64,000 nt of DNA from Aequorivita sp. UBA3180 (GCA_002364215.1 DEXQ01000003.1:239085-303084); one strand, 5' to 3'. Shown: positions 8,437 to 16,516, numbered from the stretch's first letter. Numbers and translations: made by a program. Notes: generated from the sequence alone by a model not told the origin.

Positions 8437-9387
8437 ATGGCGGAAAAATTTGAAAAAGTTAGACTTTGGATTTATAATAATCTAGTTTGGATTCTACTTC
8501 TATTTTCAGTTTCGCTCCTTCTTCTTTCAAGATTAGATATTTTTATAGATGAAGCAAATCGATTGATTGAAAAATTAAGCTTTGCTGTAGCATCTTCTGG
8601 GGTATTTGCGGCAGTGCTAAAATCACTTCAATTTCAGGGCATTTTTAAAGAAGAAATTGAAAGCATTATATTAAGTGATAAATTTATCAAAGAAAGAAAA
8701 GATAAAGAGAAACTATGGCGTTCAGTCTCAAGAGCAATTTATAAAAAAAAATATCCTAAAATAAGCAAAGAGTTAAATAACATTATTTTCAATGAGTATT
8801 TTCCTAGAAAAAGAAAATATTATTATGACGATTATCGGGCAACAATTACAATTAAAGAGTTAACGGATGAAGGCATTATAAAATTTGATCAAACAATTTT
8901 TTATAAAGTTGTAATGCAGGCGGGTGAAACAGTTGCAGATATAGTTGGAGCCTACTCAGTTGATAAGCCAGATGAAGGGTCAAACTTTAAGATTATTAAT
9001 GATAGGAAATATTTTAAAATTGATGGAGTAGATATATTGAAAGACTTAAAAAAAGATCAAGTAGAAACAGAGTTTGAAACTATAACAACATACAAAACAA
9101 CTGTAAAAGATAAGCCTATTTTTACTGTGGAAATGAAAGATTATAGAGAGTATAATATTTTTGAAGATAATGTTAAAATTCTTAGAACAAGCGCAATAAC
9201 TAACGAAATGAACGTTAGTGTAACATACCCAAGCAATATGCATGTACAGTTTTTTAATATAGGGGTAATTAAAGAATTTGAAAAAGTGCATATAGGACAT
9301 AATAATTGCATTTCAAGATCTCACAAGGACGGGCTAATTCTTCCCAATCAAGGTTTTGGCATAAGTTTTGGATTTAAAAAAGTGTAA
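8437..9387 (+). CDS. Two-helix membrane protein with large cytosolic domain, unknown function
   Basis: The protein has 316 residues. Two hydrophobic helices lie at about 13-31 (LVWILLLFSVSLLLLSRLD) and 43-61 (EKLSFAVASSGVFAAVLKSL). A Lys-rich helical region follows (65-130), then a domain with many predicted beta-strands (about 135-316) ending LPNQGFGISFGFKKV. I do not recognise a named family. The plan of two N-terminal helices plus a beta-rich domain recalls membrane effectors of bacterial defence islands, but no nucleotide cyclase or other sensor gene is next to it, so this is only a hint. It lies in the AT-rich accessory island and is followed by a short transcript region and a terminator. 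Confidence 0.75.
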   Translation: MAEKFEKVRLWIYNNLVWILLLFSVSLLLLSRLDIFIDEANRLIEKLSFAVASSGVFAAVLKSLQFQGIFKEEIESIILSDKFIKERKDKEKLWRSVSRAIYKKKYPKISKELNNIIFNEYFPRKRKYYYDDYRATITIKELTDEGIIKFDQTIFYKVVMQAGETVADIVGAYSVDKPDEGSNFKIINDRKYFKIDGVDILKDLKKDQVETEFETITTYKTTVKDKPIFTVEMKDYREYNIFEDNVKILRTSAITNEMNVSVTYPSNMHVQFFNIGVIKEFEKVHIGHNNCISRSHKDGLILPNQGFGISFGFKKV

Positions 9388-9435
9388 TTTAACACGGTTT
9401 TTGTTGACTTATTATTATATTGGTACTTTAAAATA

Positions 9436-9443
9436 TATATTTG
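9436..9443 (+). promoter_or_regulatory. -7 promoter box TATATTTG
   Basis: This is an exact TAnnTTTG match between the membrane protein gene and the terminator at 9539. A transcript from here would be only about 120 nt. Confidence 0.4.
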
Positions 9444-9449
9444 TCAGCA

Positions 9450-9571
9450 ATTTAATTAACATAAAAACATCATACAATGGAAAAAAGAACCTTAATAATG
9501 GACACAGATTATAACTAGAATGTTTAATTAAATTAAATAAAAAACCCTCTAAAATTAGAGGGTTTTTTATT
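9450..9571 (+). ncRNA. Possible short transcript with 13-codon peptide
   Basis: A consensus -7 box (9436-9443) and a perfect terminator (9539-9566) delimit a transcript of about 120 nt. Its only frame is a 13-codon peptide, MEKRTLIMDTDYN, at 9477-9518. It could be a small RNA, a tiny peptide gene or a remnant. The evidence is only the signals at either end. Confidence 0.25.
9539..9571. terminator. Bidirectional terminator
   Basis: AAAACCCTCTAA (9541-9552) pairs perfectly with TTAGAGGGTTTT (9555-9566), with A and T runs on both sides. It can end the rightward transcript from 9436 and the leftward transposase mRNA. Confidence 0.85.
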
Positions 9572-9572
9572 T

Positions 9573-10508
9573 TCATTTTTCAATTAATTTTTTATAACTC
9601 AAATAGCTCTCACTTTGAAAAAGGAAGTTTTCAAAACGCTCTTGTGAACTAAGATTACGGGTATTAAAACGCCCTGCGTACTCGTCTAAATAACGCTCCA
9701 AATGCTTATCACTTACTTGGTGGTAAATTCCGTGTAAACCACGCTTTAAAACACTCCAAAAGTTTTCAATAGTATTCGTATGAACATTACCCACTACATA
9801 TTGACGAGCAGAATGTACTACTGTTTCATGTGTATAGGTTAAATTCAAGTTGCGATAAATATGGCTTTCGTCTGTGTGGATTTCCGCACCATGTTTTACG
9901 TGAACATCAATAATCGGCTGAATTTCATAGTTAACGGCTCTTGGAACGTGTCTTAATACAACCTTACCATCACGCTCGATAAGCCCTACTACCATATTTT
10001 TAGGCTTGTAAGGTGTTCCATCATTGTTTAAGTGTGGGTAAACATCTGAACGTCTTTTACTGGTGTGCTTGTTTCCTTCTTTGCCACCGATATAAGCCTC
10101 GTCAATTTCTACCATATTTTTTTCGCCCAACATTTGCGGTGCTTTTTCTTTCAGCATTTCACGGATACGGTGCAATACAAACCAAGCGGTTTTTTGAGTT
10201 ATCCCTAAATCCAAAGCAAGTTGAACGCTACTAATACCTTTCTTGTGTGAAGTAGCTAAATAGATGGCACCGAACCAAATACGGAAAGATATTTTAGAGT
10301 TTTCAAAGATAGTACCAACTTTAACCGTGAATTTCTTATAACAGTCGCTATCGGAACATTTATAGCCTCTTGTGGTTTTGTAAGGGTTCAAGCTACCGCA
10401 ATGAGGACAAGCAGGGTTGTTTCCCCAGCGAATCTGCTCGTAATATTCAATACAAGTTTTTTCGTCTTTAAAGTGATCTAAAAGCTGTGGTAGTGATTTG
10501 AAATTCAT
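9573..10508 (-). CDS. IS1595-family (ISXO2-like) transposase
   Basis: The protein has 311 residues. An N-terminal zinc ribbon (CPHC at about 34-37, then CSDSDC) is followed by the ISXO2-like DDE domain, with VEIDEAYIGGKE for the first acidic residue, HTDESHIYRN for the second and HTNTIENFWSVLKRGLHGIYH for the third region (N/E at the catalytic position). These are diagnostic of IS1595 transposases. The gene is intact and has a -7 box and a purine-rich ribosome site (AGGAG, 10511-10515 on the minus strand). I could not find terminal inverted repeats, so the element ends are not marked. Confidence 0.92.
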   Translation of the reverse strand: MNFKSLPQLLDHFKDEKTCIEYYEQIRWGNNPACPHCGSLNPYKTTRGYKCSDSDCYKKFTVKVGTIFENSKISFRIWFGAIYLATSHKKGISSVQLALDLGITQKTAWFVLHRIREMLKEKAPQMLGEKNMVEIDEAYIGGKEGNKHTSKRRSDVYPHLNNDGTPYKPKNMVVGLIERDGKVVLRHVPRAVNYEIQPIIDVHVKHGAEIHTDESHIYRNLNLTYTHETVVHSARQYVVGNVHTNTIENFWSVLKRGLHGIYHQVSDKHLERYLDEYAGRFNTRNLSSQERFENFLFQSESYLSYKKLIEK

Positions 10509-10536
10509 AACTCCTATTATTAATAATTCGACACTT

Positions 10537-10544
10537 CAAATATA
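10537..10544 (-). promoter_or_regulatory. -7 promoter box TATATTTG for transposase
   Basis: This is an exact TAnnTTTG match on the minus strand, 28 nt upstream of the transposase ATG. A second minus-strand match lies at 10670-10677. Confidence 0.5.
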
Positions 10545-10688
10545 CAAATTGTCCCAATAACTACCTAATAAAAAATAAAAAATTTTATTCTTTATTTTTT
10601 TGTGTACGAAATAAACCATTGTAAAGCATTGCTTTTAAAGGGAATTTAAAAAACAAAACACAAGACACGCAAATATATTAAAATTTGT

Positions 10689-10720
10689 TTGGAAATTATA
10701 AAGAACTTTATTTATATTTG
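10689..10720 (+). promoter_or_regulatory. Promoter TTG-N21-TATATTTG
   Basis: TTG at 10689-10691 and TATATTTG at 10713-10720 have the spacing of Bacteroidota -33/-7 promoters and precede the 10748 gene by 27 nt. Confidence 0.6.
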
Positions 10721-10747
10721 TAAAGTCGAATTATAACAATTTTTAAT

Positions 10748-11521
10748 ATGAAACAGAGGAGTGCATCTTATCCGTCATACACAATTTTAGAATCTCTTGA
10801 TTTTGCCGAAGGAATCTACAAGAATTACGGCAATAGCTATCGTGCCACAAGGGAGGAGATAGCAGAAGCATTAGGGTATTCCGCAAGTAGTCTTACTCAA
10901 AAAGTAAGTGCCGCAGTACAATACGGGCTACTAGATTTAAAATCTAAAGAAGGCTATCGAGTAACCGATCTTTTTGTAAAATGCTTTCGCCCTATTAGTG
11001 ATGAAGCAAAGCAAGAGGGTATTATAGAATGTTTTAAAAGCCCTCAGCTTTATAGCGACCTTATAGAGGTGTTTGAAAATAATATTTTACCCCCCTCAAA
11101 ACCTTTAGCAAACATTTTGTTGCAAAAACATAGCATTGCAGAAAAAGCATGTGATAAGGCGGCTGAAATATTTGAAACTAATGCCGTAGATGTAGGTGCG
11201 ATTGGGGACGATAGAGTTTTAAGATTAAAAATAAAAAATACAAATGTAGTTGAGGAAGAAGTTGATGTTGAGCAAGAGGAAGAACAGGATATAATTATTG
11301 AAGAAAGTCATAAGCCTACTATTTACAAAAACTCTAACAACAATCATCAGAATAAAAGAATAAATGAAGATGATAGGAGCTTTAATGAAAACAGTCCTAT
11401 TCCTCATAACATTCCTTTAAAGAATAAACTTCCAGCTCAACTATTGTTGCCAAGTGACGTAAGTAGTGCTGATTTTGACTTTATTATATCTTATATAGGT
11501 TTGATAAGAAATCAATATTAA
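10748..11521 (+). CDS. Putative winged-helix DNA-binding protein beside the IS
   Basis: The protein has 257 residues. Residues about 10-75 look like a winged helix: helix, then TREEIAEALGYSASSLTQKVSAAVQYGLLDLKSKEGYRVT, a helix-turn-helix followed by a wing-like hairpin. Residues 75-160 are helical. Residues 165-225 are a low-complexity acidic and Asn-rich linker with an EEEVDVEQEEEQD run. The C-terminus has a short conserved-looking LPSDVSSADFDFIISYIGLIRN motif. The gene is divergent from the transposase and ends on a perfect terminator. I do not know its function; a DNA-binding regulator or an element accessory protein are both possible. Confidence 0.7.
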   Translation: MKQRSASYPSYTILESLDFAEGIYKNYGNSYRATREEIAEALGYSASSLTQKVSAAVQYGLLDLKSKEGYRVTDLFVKCFRPISDEAKQEGIIECFKSPQLYSDLIEVFENNILPPSKPLANILLQKHSIAEKACDKAAEIFETNAVDVGAIGDDRVLRLKIKNTNVVEEEVDVEQEEEQDIIIEESHKPTIYKNSNNNHQNKRINEDDRSFNENSPIPHNIPLKNKLPAQLLLPSDVSSADFDFIISYIGLIRNQY

Positions 11522-11523
11522 TA

Positions 11524-11592
11524 AAAAAGCTCCTCGAAAGGAGCTTTATGTTTGTCGAATATAACAATCGGAGTGCGATTGGTAAGTCCAGC
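11524..11592 (-). ncRNA. Candidate compact small RNA
   Basis: On the minus strand a near-ideal promoter (TTG-N20-TATATTTG, 11622 down to 11592) is followed by about 65 nt holding two perfect hairpins, CAATCG/CGATTG (11565-11581) and AAAGCTCCT/AGGAGCTTT (11526-11547), the latter followed by a T run. No frame of useful length exists. Promoter, hairpin and terminator in so short a span make a good small RNA gene. The transcript would oppose the 3' end of the winged-helix gene. Confidence 0.5.
11526..11547. terminator. Bidirectional terminator after winged-helix gene
   Basis: AAAGCTCCT and AGGAGCTTT form a 9-bp perfect stem with a CGAA loop, flanked by A and T runs. It ends the 10748 gene on the plus strand and the candidate small RNA on the minus strand. 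Confidence 0.85.
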
Positions 11593-11622
11593 AAATATAA
11601 TGCTTTTAGACTGTATAACCAA
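11592..11622 (-). promoter_or_regulatory. Consensus promoter TTG-N20-TATATTTG
   Basis: On the minus strand TTG (11620-11622) and TATATTTG (11592-11599) stand 20 nt apart, the best complete promoter in the window, with no protein gene downstream in that direction. Confidence 0.6.
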
Positions 11623-11647
11623 AAAATGAGTGTGTTAATATTATGCT

Positions 11648-11655
11648 TAAATTTG
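11648..11655 (+). promoter_or_regulatory. -7 promoter box TAAATTTG for structured RNA
   Basis: This is an exact TAnnTTTG match just upstream of the first hairpin of the structured RNA. No TTG stands at -33. Confidence 0.5.
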
Positions 11656-11660
11656 TAAAA

Positions 11661-11938
11661 AATAAAAGCCCCCAAGTGGGAGCTTAAAAATATAAGGGAA
11701 AAACTGTCGATGACTTACTGTGGAACTTATTAGCTTCCAAAACTAATAAGGTGTAAAGTTTGAAACAGCGAAGGAGCTTCCAAAACTCCTTCTCCCAAAA
11801 TTTCAAGTGGTAATCGAAAGACCGTTAAACATATAACGGTTGCAAGTTAAATTAGGCTTTCTCTCATAAGGAAATGACCTAAACAAACCAAAGATTACTA
11901 ATAAAAGGGAGTTGTTCTTAGCGGGACGCTCCCTTTTT
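11661..11938 (+). ncRNA. Highly structured non-coding RNA, about 275 nt
   Basis: A -7 box and a strong terminator delimit a transcript with no coding frame but many helices. H1: 11666-11669/11682-11685 with an inner CCC/GGG. H2: CTTATTAG/CTAATAAG (11726-11733/11743-11750). H3: TTTGAAA/TTTCAAG (11759-11765/11801-11807) enclosing H4: GAAGGAG/CTCCTTC (11770-11776/11786-11792). H5: an 8-bp long-range stem TGGTAATC/GATTACTA (11808-11815/11893-11900) enclosing H6: ACCGTTA/TAACGGT (11821-11827/11834-11840) and H7: TTAGG/CCTAA (11852-11856/11878-11882) with inner TTTC/GAAA. H2 and H4 have the identical nine-base loop CTTCCAAAA. I do not recognise it as tmRNA, RNase P, SRP or 6S RNA. Confidence 0.7.
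11903..11938 (+). terminator. Terminator of the structured RNA
   Basis: AAAAGGGAG (11903-11911) pairs with CTCCCTTTT (11929-11937), with an inner GTTC/GGAC extension and a T run. Confidence 0.85.
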
Positions 11939-12184
11939 CATTTTACAAAACTACGTCATATTGTCGTAAAAACCGATGTTTTCATTGCAAATCTTCCTTG
12001 TCAATCATTAAATACTTGATTTTTTTACTGGATGCGGTGGTTTTCCCTTGAGTTTTTTTCTTGTCCCCTAATGTATATAAGTGCCGGATATGGTTTTGTA
12101 AATCAATAGTTTACAAATAATGGTTCTTGATTTAAATTTTCGTACTTTCAACTATTGAAGAGTAATTTTTAACAAATTTGACTT

Positions 12185-12766
12185 ATGAACAGCAACAGAT
12201 TGGAAGCATTTAGCGATGGTGTGCTAGCCATAATAATTACCATTATGGTATTGGAGCTGAAAGTGCCCCACGGAACTGAATGGAATGATTTGGCACCATT
12301 GCTGCCAGTGTTTTTAAGTTACATTCTAAGTTTTATTTATATCGGAATTTATTGGAACAACCATCACCACATGATGCATGCGGTTGAAAAAGTGAGCGGC
12401 GGAATTCTTTGGGCAAACTTACATCTGTTGTTTTGGCTTTCGTTAATTCCTTTTGTTACCGGCTGGATGGGAGAAAACCATTTTTCTGAACTACCCGTGG
12501 CATTATATGGGGCAGTACTTTTAATGGCAGCTGTGGCCTATTTTATTCTTCAGAATAGAATATTGTCTGTACAAGGAAAAGATTCACTTTTGGCTAAAGC
12601 TTTGGGAAAAGATTTAAAAGGAAAAGCATCACCAATAATTTACATAATAGCAATCATAGTTTCCTTTTACAGCACTTGGATTGCGGGAGCGCTATACATT
12701 TTAGTTGCGCTTATGTGGTTAATTCCCGATAAGCGGATTGAGATAATTTTTAAGGAAAAGAAATAG
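12185..12766 (+). CDS. TMEM175-family potassium channel (DUF1211)
   Basis: The protein has 193 residues with six hydrophobic helices. The signature R5-x3-FSD(9-11) at the start of helix 1, in RLEAFSDGVLAIIITIMVLE, is diagnostic of TMEM175-like proteins, which assemble as tetramers and conduct potassium across the inner membrane. The length is typical of bacterial single-repeat members. It is convergent with the CBS-domain gene, whose stop directly abuts its own. Confidence 0.92.
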   Translation: MNSNRLEAFSDGVLAIIITIMVLELKVPHGTEWNDLAPLLPVFLSYILSFIYIGIYWNNHHHMMHAVEKVSGGILWANLHLLFWLSLIPFVTGWMGENHFSELPVALYGAVLLMAAVAYFILQNRILSVQGKDSLLAKALGKDLKGKASPIIYIIAIIVSFYSTWIAGALYILVALMWLIPDKRIEIIFKEKK

Positions 12767-13228
12767 TTACCAGGTTTGGCCTTTTAATTTCATTGCAGCC
12801 GTTAGTACATCGCGTTGGCTAATCTGTCCCACCAATTTTCCGTTTTCAATAATCGGGAAGCGCCTGTGTTTTGACTCCAAAAACTTATTGGCAGCATCTA
12901 GTACGTTCATTTCGCCATCAATGGTATCAACATTTGTAATCATGTGTTGTTCCACTTTCACATCTTCCATGGGGTGGTTGTGGTAGCGGCAGTCACTAAG
13001 CTGTTTCATACAGTCACCTTCGGAAATAATGCCCACCAATTCATTTTTATCATTTACAACGGGGCCTCCGGAGATTTTTTTCTTTAGAAGAATTTCAATT
13101 ACCTCAAGCACCGATTGCTCAGGTTTAAAAGTAGTGAGGTTGCGCGTCATATAGTCTGAAACCTTTATTTTTTCCGAAGAACCTTTTTGGGGCTTGGCCC
13201 GTCTGCCCATAAAACTTTTAATTCCCAT
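12767..13228 (-). CDS. CBS-domain pair protein
   Basis: The protein has 153 residues made of two tandem CBS domains: about 25-80 (VSDYMTRNLTTFKPEQSVLEV, GGPVVNDKNELVGIISEGD) and about 90-148 (VEQHMITNVDTIDGEMNVLDA, RRFPIIENGKLVGQISQRDVL). Such stand-alone pairs bind adenosine nucleotides and sense energy or regulate a partner. The short basic N-terminus (MGIKSFMGRRAKPQKG) has no clear role. No partner enzyme is adjacent. Confidence 0.93.
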   Translation of the reverse strand: MGIKSFMGRRAKPQKGSSEKIKVSDYMTRNLTTFKPEQSVLEVIEILLKKKISGGPVVNDKNELVGIISEGDCMKQLSDCRYHNHPMEDVKVEQHMITNVDTIDGEMNVLDAANKFLESKHRRFPIIENGKLVGQISQRDVLTAAMKLKGQTW

Positions 13229-13350
13229 AGTATCAAATTTTTGCGAACTTCTAAGATAAACAATTTTATCAAACCGCAGAAATGTATCGATAACGATAAA
13301 AAATTCCTTTAGATTAAAATCGTATTTTTAACCACCTAAACTTCCCAACC

Positions 13351-15717
13351 ATGAAAAAATTCGGTGCCATTCTTTCGCTTCTGCTAATAGTTGCAATGGT
13401 CTTTTATTCCTTTTATGGATTGGCACCGCAATACTCTGGAGATGAAACTGCTCCAGCTACTGAATTTTCAGTAGATAGGGCGTTGCAGCCTTTAAGCGAA
13501 ATTTCAAAAAAACCACATTATTTAGGATCCGATGGACATGCAGAAGTACGGAGGGCCTTAATTTCGGAATTGGGGAAATTGGGTCTGGAAGCCCACATTC
13601 AAAAGGGATTTAGCTTAAATCCGGAATCGAAAACGCTGGATAAACCTATAAATATTCTTGCCCGAATAAAAGGCTCAGAAGATGGGAAAGCGCTTTTATT
13701 ACTTTCACATTACGATAGTGCACTCGTTCCCTCCTTCGGTGCCAGCGATGCCGGAAGCGGGGTGGTTACTATTCTGGAAAGCGTGCGCGCTTATTTGGCT
13801 TCACGGGCGCAGCCTAAAAACGACATCATCATTCTTTTTTCCGATGCGGAGGAAATTGGACTGGATGGTGCAAAACTTTTTGTGAATGAACATCCTTGGG
13901 CAAAAAACGTGGGTTTGGTTCTCAACTTTGAAGCCCGCGGCAGCAGCGGCCCCAGTAATATGATTTTGGAAACCAACGGCGGAAACTCAAAATTGGTTAA
14001 GGAATTTATAGCGGCCAATCCAGATTTTCCGGTTGCTTCCTCATTGATGTACAGCGTTTATAAAATGCTTCCGAACGATACAGATTCCACTGTTTTTAGG
14101 GAAGACGGAGATATACCCAGTTTTTTCTTCGCCTTTATTGACAGCCATTTTAATTATCACACTGCAAACGACACATTTTATAATCTAAGCCGAAATAGCC
14201 TAGCCCATCAAGGCAGCTATTTGCTTCCATTACTGCAATATTTTGCAAACACTGATCTTTCAAAATTGAAAGCTGAGACGGACGATGTTTATGTAAATCT
14301 TCCGTTAATAAAAATGGTAAGTTATCCCTTTTCATGGATTTTACCGATGCTTATTTTAGTTACTTTACTATTTCTCTTCCTAATTTTTTACGGACTCCAC
14401 AAAAGAAAATTGAGCGGAAAAGTGATGGCGAAGGGTTTCGTTCCTTTTTTGCTTTCCTTGAATCTATGTGGAATTATGGGCTTCTTTGGATGGAAATTGA
14501 TGTTGGTGCTCTATCCGCAGTATCTCGAAATCCAGCAAGGTTTCACCTATAATGGACATTGGTATATTGCTTTTTTCGTTTTTCTCTCGTTGGCAATTAC
14601 GTTTGCGATTTATAATAAATTCACCAATAAATTCAATGAACCTTCATATTATGTTGCGCCATTGCTGTTTTGGCTTTTAATAAATCTAGCTGTTTTTATA
14701 GTCCTAAAAGGAGCCGCTTTTTTTATAATCCCAGTATTTTTTGGGTTGGTATCGTTTTTTGTGATGCTGCGGCAGGAAAGACCTAGTCTTTTGGCAATGG
14801 TATTTTTGGCGGCGCCCGCCTTGTTTATATTTGCGCCCCTCATTCAGTTTTTCCCAGTTGGGTTGGGGCTTAAAATGCTGGTAATAAGCTGCGTTTTCAC
14901 TGTTCTGCTTTTTGCATTGCTCTGGCCTGTTTTTGGATATTATAAATTGAAAGGTTTACTTTCGGTTGTATGTATACTGTTCGCGACATTCTTCTTCATA
15001 AAGGCACATTTTAAAAGTGATTTTTCAGCAGAGCGAAAAAAACCGAATAGCCTTATTTATTATAAAGATGCAGATATTGACAAGACCTATTGGCTTACCT
15101 ATGACAAAGAAATTGACGCATGGACACAACAATATTTGGGTGAAAGGCCTGAAGATGCGTCCAAGATTTTGGGGGAAGCATCCTATAATAAATACGGAAC
15201 CGATTTTAGCTTTGCGAAGGAAGCTCCGCTAAAAACCATTCCCGATTTTGAAGTGATTTTGGAGGCAGATACGCTGGTTGAAAATCTTCGGGATGTGAAG
15301 TTTACCATCGTTCCAAAACGAAAGGTGAACAAAATTGATTTATATGCCGAAAACGCCACATTTCAATCTTTGACTTTCAACGGAAAGGAAATGCCCGCTT
15401 CCAGTATTTCAAAAAACTATCGGGGAACAAAAAATAGTGCGCTTATTAATTATTACGTTTCCGAAAATGATTCCCTGAAAGTTCATTTTTCAGCGACAAA
15501 GGGAACTCCAGTAACCTTTAAGGTGATGGAATATTCCTTTGATTTGATGGGAGATGATCAATTTAATATATCAAAACGACCCGATTACACTATGCCGAAA
15601 CCCTTTGTAATCACCGATGCCGTTGCGGTAAAGCGGACTTTTTCAGTAGATTCCTTAAGAGTGAAAGTTATTGATACATTTCAGACTAATCTACAAAATA
15701 GGTTGATGTATGAATAA
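13351..15717 (+). CDS. M28-family membrane-bound zinc peptidase
   Basis: The protein has 788 residues. An N-terminal membrane helix (about 5-22) leads to an M28 catalytic domain outside the cytosol with the zinc and catalytic residues H120 (LLSHYDS), D133 (SDAGSG), E167/E168 (SDAEE), E194 (NFEARG) and H270 (NYHTAND). Residues about 315-560 form eight or so membrane helices, and the C-terminal 200 residues are a soluble beta-rich domain. This layout matches the vacuolar-type M28 membrane peptidases that are common in Flavobacteriia. Substrates are unknown. Its 3' end overlaps the next gene by 8 nt. Confidence 0.9.
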   Translation: MKKFGAILSLLLIVAMVFYSFYGLAPQYSGDETAPATEFSVDRALQPLSEISKKPHYLGSDGHAEVRRALISELGKLGLEAHIQKGFSLNPESKTLDKPINILARIKGSEDGKALLLLSHYDSALVPSFGASDAGSGVVTILESVRAYLASRAQPKNDIIILFSDAEEIGLDGAKLFVNEHPWAKNVGLVLNFEARGSSGPSNMILETNGGNSKLVKEFIAANPDFPVASSLMYSVYKMLPNDTDSTVFREDGDIPSFFFAFIDSHFNYHTANDTFYNLSRNSLAHQGSYLLPLLQYFANTDLSKLKAETDDVYVNLPLIKMVSYPFSWILPMLILVTLLFLFLIFYGLHKRKLSGKVMAKGFVPFLLSLNLCGIMGFFGWKLMLVLYPQYLEIQQGFTYNGHWYIAFFVFLSLAITFAIYNKFTNKFNEPSYYVAPLLFWLLINLAVFIVLKGAAFFIIPVFFGLVSFFVMLRQERPSLLAMVFLAAPALFIFAPLIQFFPVGLGLKMLVISCVFTVLLFALLWPVFGYYKLKGLLSVVCILFATFFFIKAHFKSDFSAERKKPNSLIYYKDADIDKTYWLTYDKEIDAWTQQYLGERPEDASKILGEASYNKYGTDFSFAKEAPLKTIPDFEVILEADTLVENLRDVKFTIVPKRKVNKIDLYAENATFQSLTFNGKEMPASSISKNYRGTKNSALINYYVSENDSLKVHFSATKGTPVTFKVMEYSFDLMGDDQFNISKRPDYTMPKPFVITDAVAVKRTFSVDSLRVKVIDTFQTNLQNRLMYE

Positions 15718-16516
15718 AACAATTGCAATTGCGGGTTTGGGATGGCTTGGGCAACCTTTGGCCTATCGCTTGGCAACATTGGGCTACACCGTAAAGGGTT
15801 CGGTAACTTCTATTGAAAAAGCTACTTTACTGCAGCAAAACGGCTTTGATGCCTATCCCGTGGAAATTTCGGAAAATGGAATCGAGGGTGAAGTGCAAGC
15901 CCTGCTGAACAATGTGGATTGTTTGCTTATTATGATTCCGCCCGGGCTTCGGAAGAATACTGGCGCAGATTATGTTTTGAAAATGGCACATTTGCTGGCT
16001 GCAATAACGGAAGCTTCGGTTTCTAAAGTGGTTTTGGTGAGCAGCACTTCGGTTTACGATGATTCGCAGGGTAGGGTGACAGAGCACGATGAACCCAAAC
16101 CCGAAACCATTGCCGGAAAGCAACTGCGACAGGTAGAAGAATTGTTTCTGAATGCTGAAGGGCTGCAGACTACGGTGGTACGTTTTGGCGGATTGCTTGG
16201 TGGCAGTAGAAATCCTGTAAAATATTTGGCGGGGCGAAAGGATTTGGCAGATGGCAGCGCCCCCGTAAATTTGATTCATCGGGATGATTGTATTAACATC
16301 TTGGTTGAAATTTTAAAACAGGATGCCTTCGGAAAAGTCTTTAATGCCGTAAACCCAGGCCACCCAAAAAAATCTGACTACTACTTTCAAAAAGCAAAAG
16401 AACTTGGATTAGAGCCACCAACTTTCGCTGAAGCCGACTCAAATGAAATTTTTAAACAGGTGGATTCTGAAAATTTGAAAACGGTTTTAAATTATTCTTT
16501 CAAAACGTCTATATAA
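15710..16516 (+). CDS. NAD-dependent epimerase/dehydratase-like protein (YeeZ-type SDR)
   Basis: The protein has 268 residues. The N-terminal Rossmann motif GLGWLGQ (about 9-15) has the shape seen in YeeZ/YbjT-like extended SDR proteins. SSTSVYDD follows, but no canonical YxxxK is obvious after it, so dehydrogenase activity is uncertain. It overlaps the M28 peptidase gene by 8 nt, implying translational coupling, and ends on a strong terminator. Confidence 0.82.
   Translation: MNKTIAIAGLGWLGQPLAYRLATLGYTVKGSVTSIEKATLLQQNGFDAYPVEISENGIEGEVQALLNNVDCLLIMIPPGLRKNTGADYVLKMAHLLAAITEASVSKVVLVSSTSVYDDSQGRVTEHDEPKPETIAGKQLRQVEELFLNAEGLQTTVVRFGGLLGGSRNPVKYLAGRKDLADGSAPVNLIHRDDCINILVEILKQDAFGKVFNAVNPGHPKKSDYYFQKAKELGLEPPTFAEADSNEIFKQVDSENLKTVLNYSFKTSI

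Noticed and set aside
9388..10747. Terminal inverted repeats and target duplication of the IS1595 element
   Set aside because: I compared both flanks by eye and found no convincing 15-25-bp inverted pair or 8-bp duplication, so the ends are left unmarked.
11484..11675. 63-residue protein on the minus strand
   Set aside because: It has no ribosome site, is made of AT-rich low-information residues, and overlaps the gene end, terminator and promoters.
11940..12184. Further genes or RNA after the structured RNA
   Set aside because: Only AT-rich sequence with short T runs is seen; no frame, stem or promoter of note.
15827..16279. 150-residue frame opposite the SDR gene
   Set aside because: It is entirely antisense to a well-supported gene and shows no family motif.
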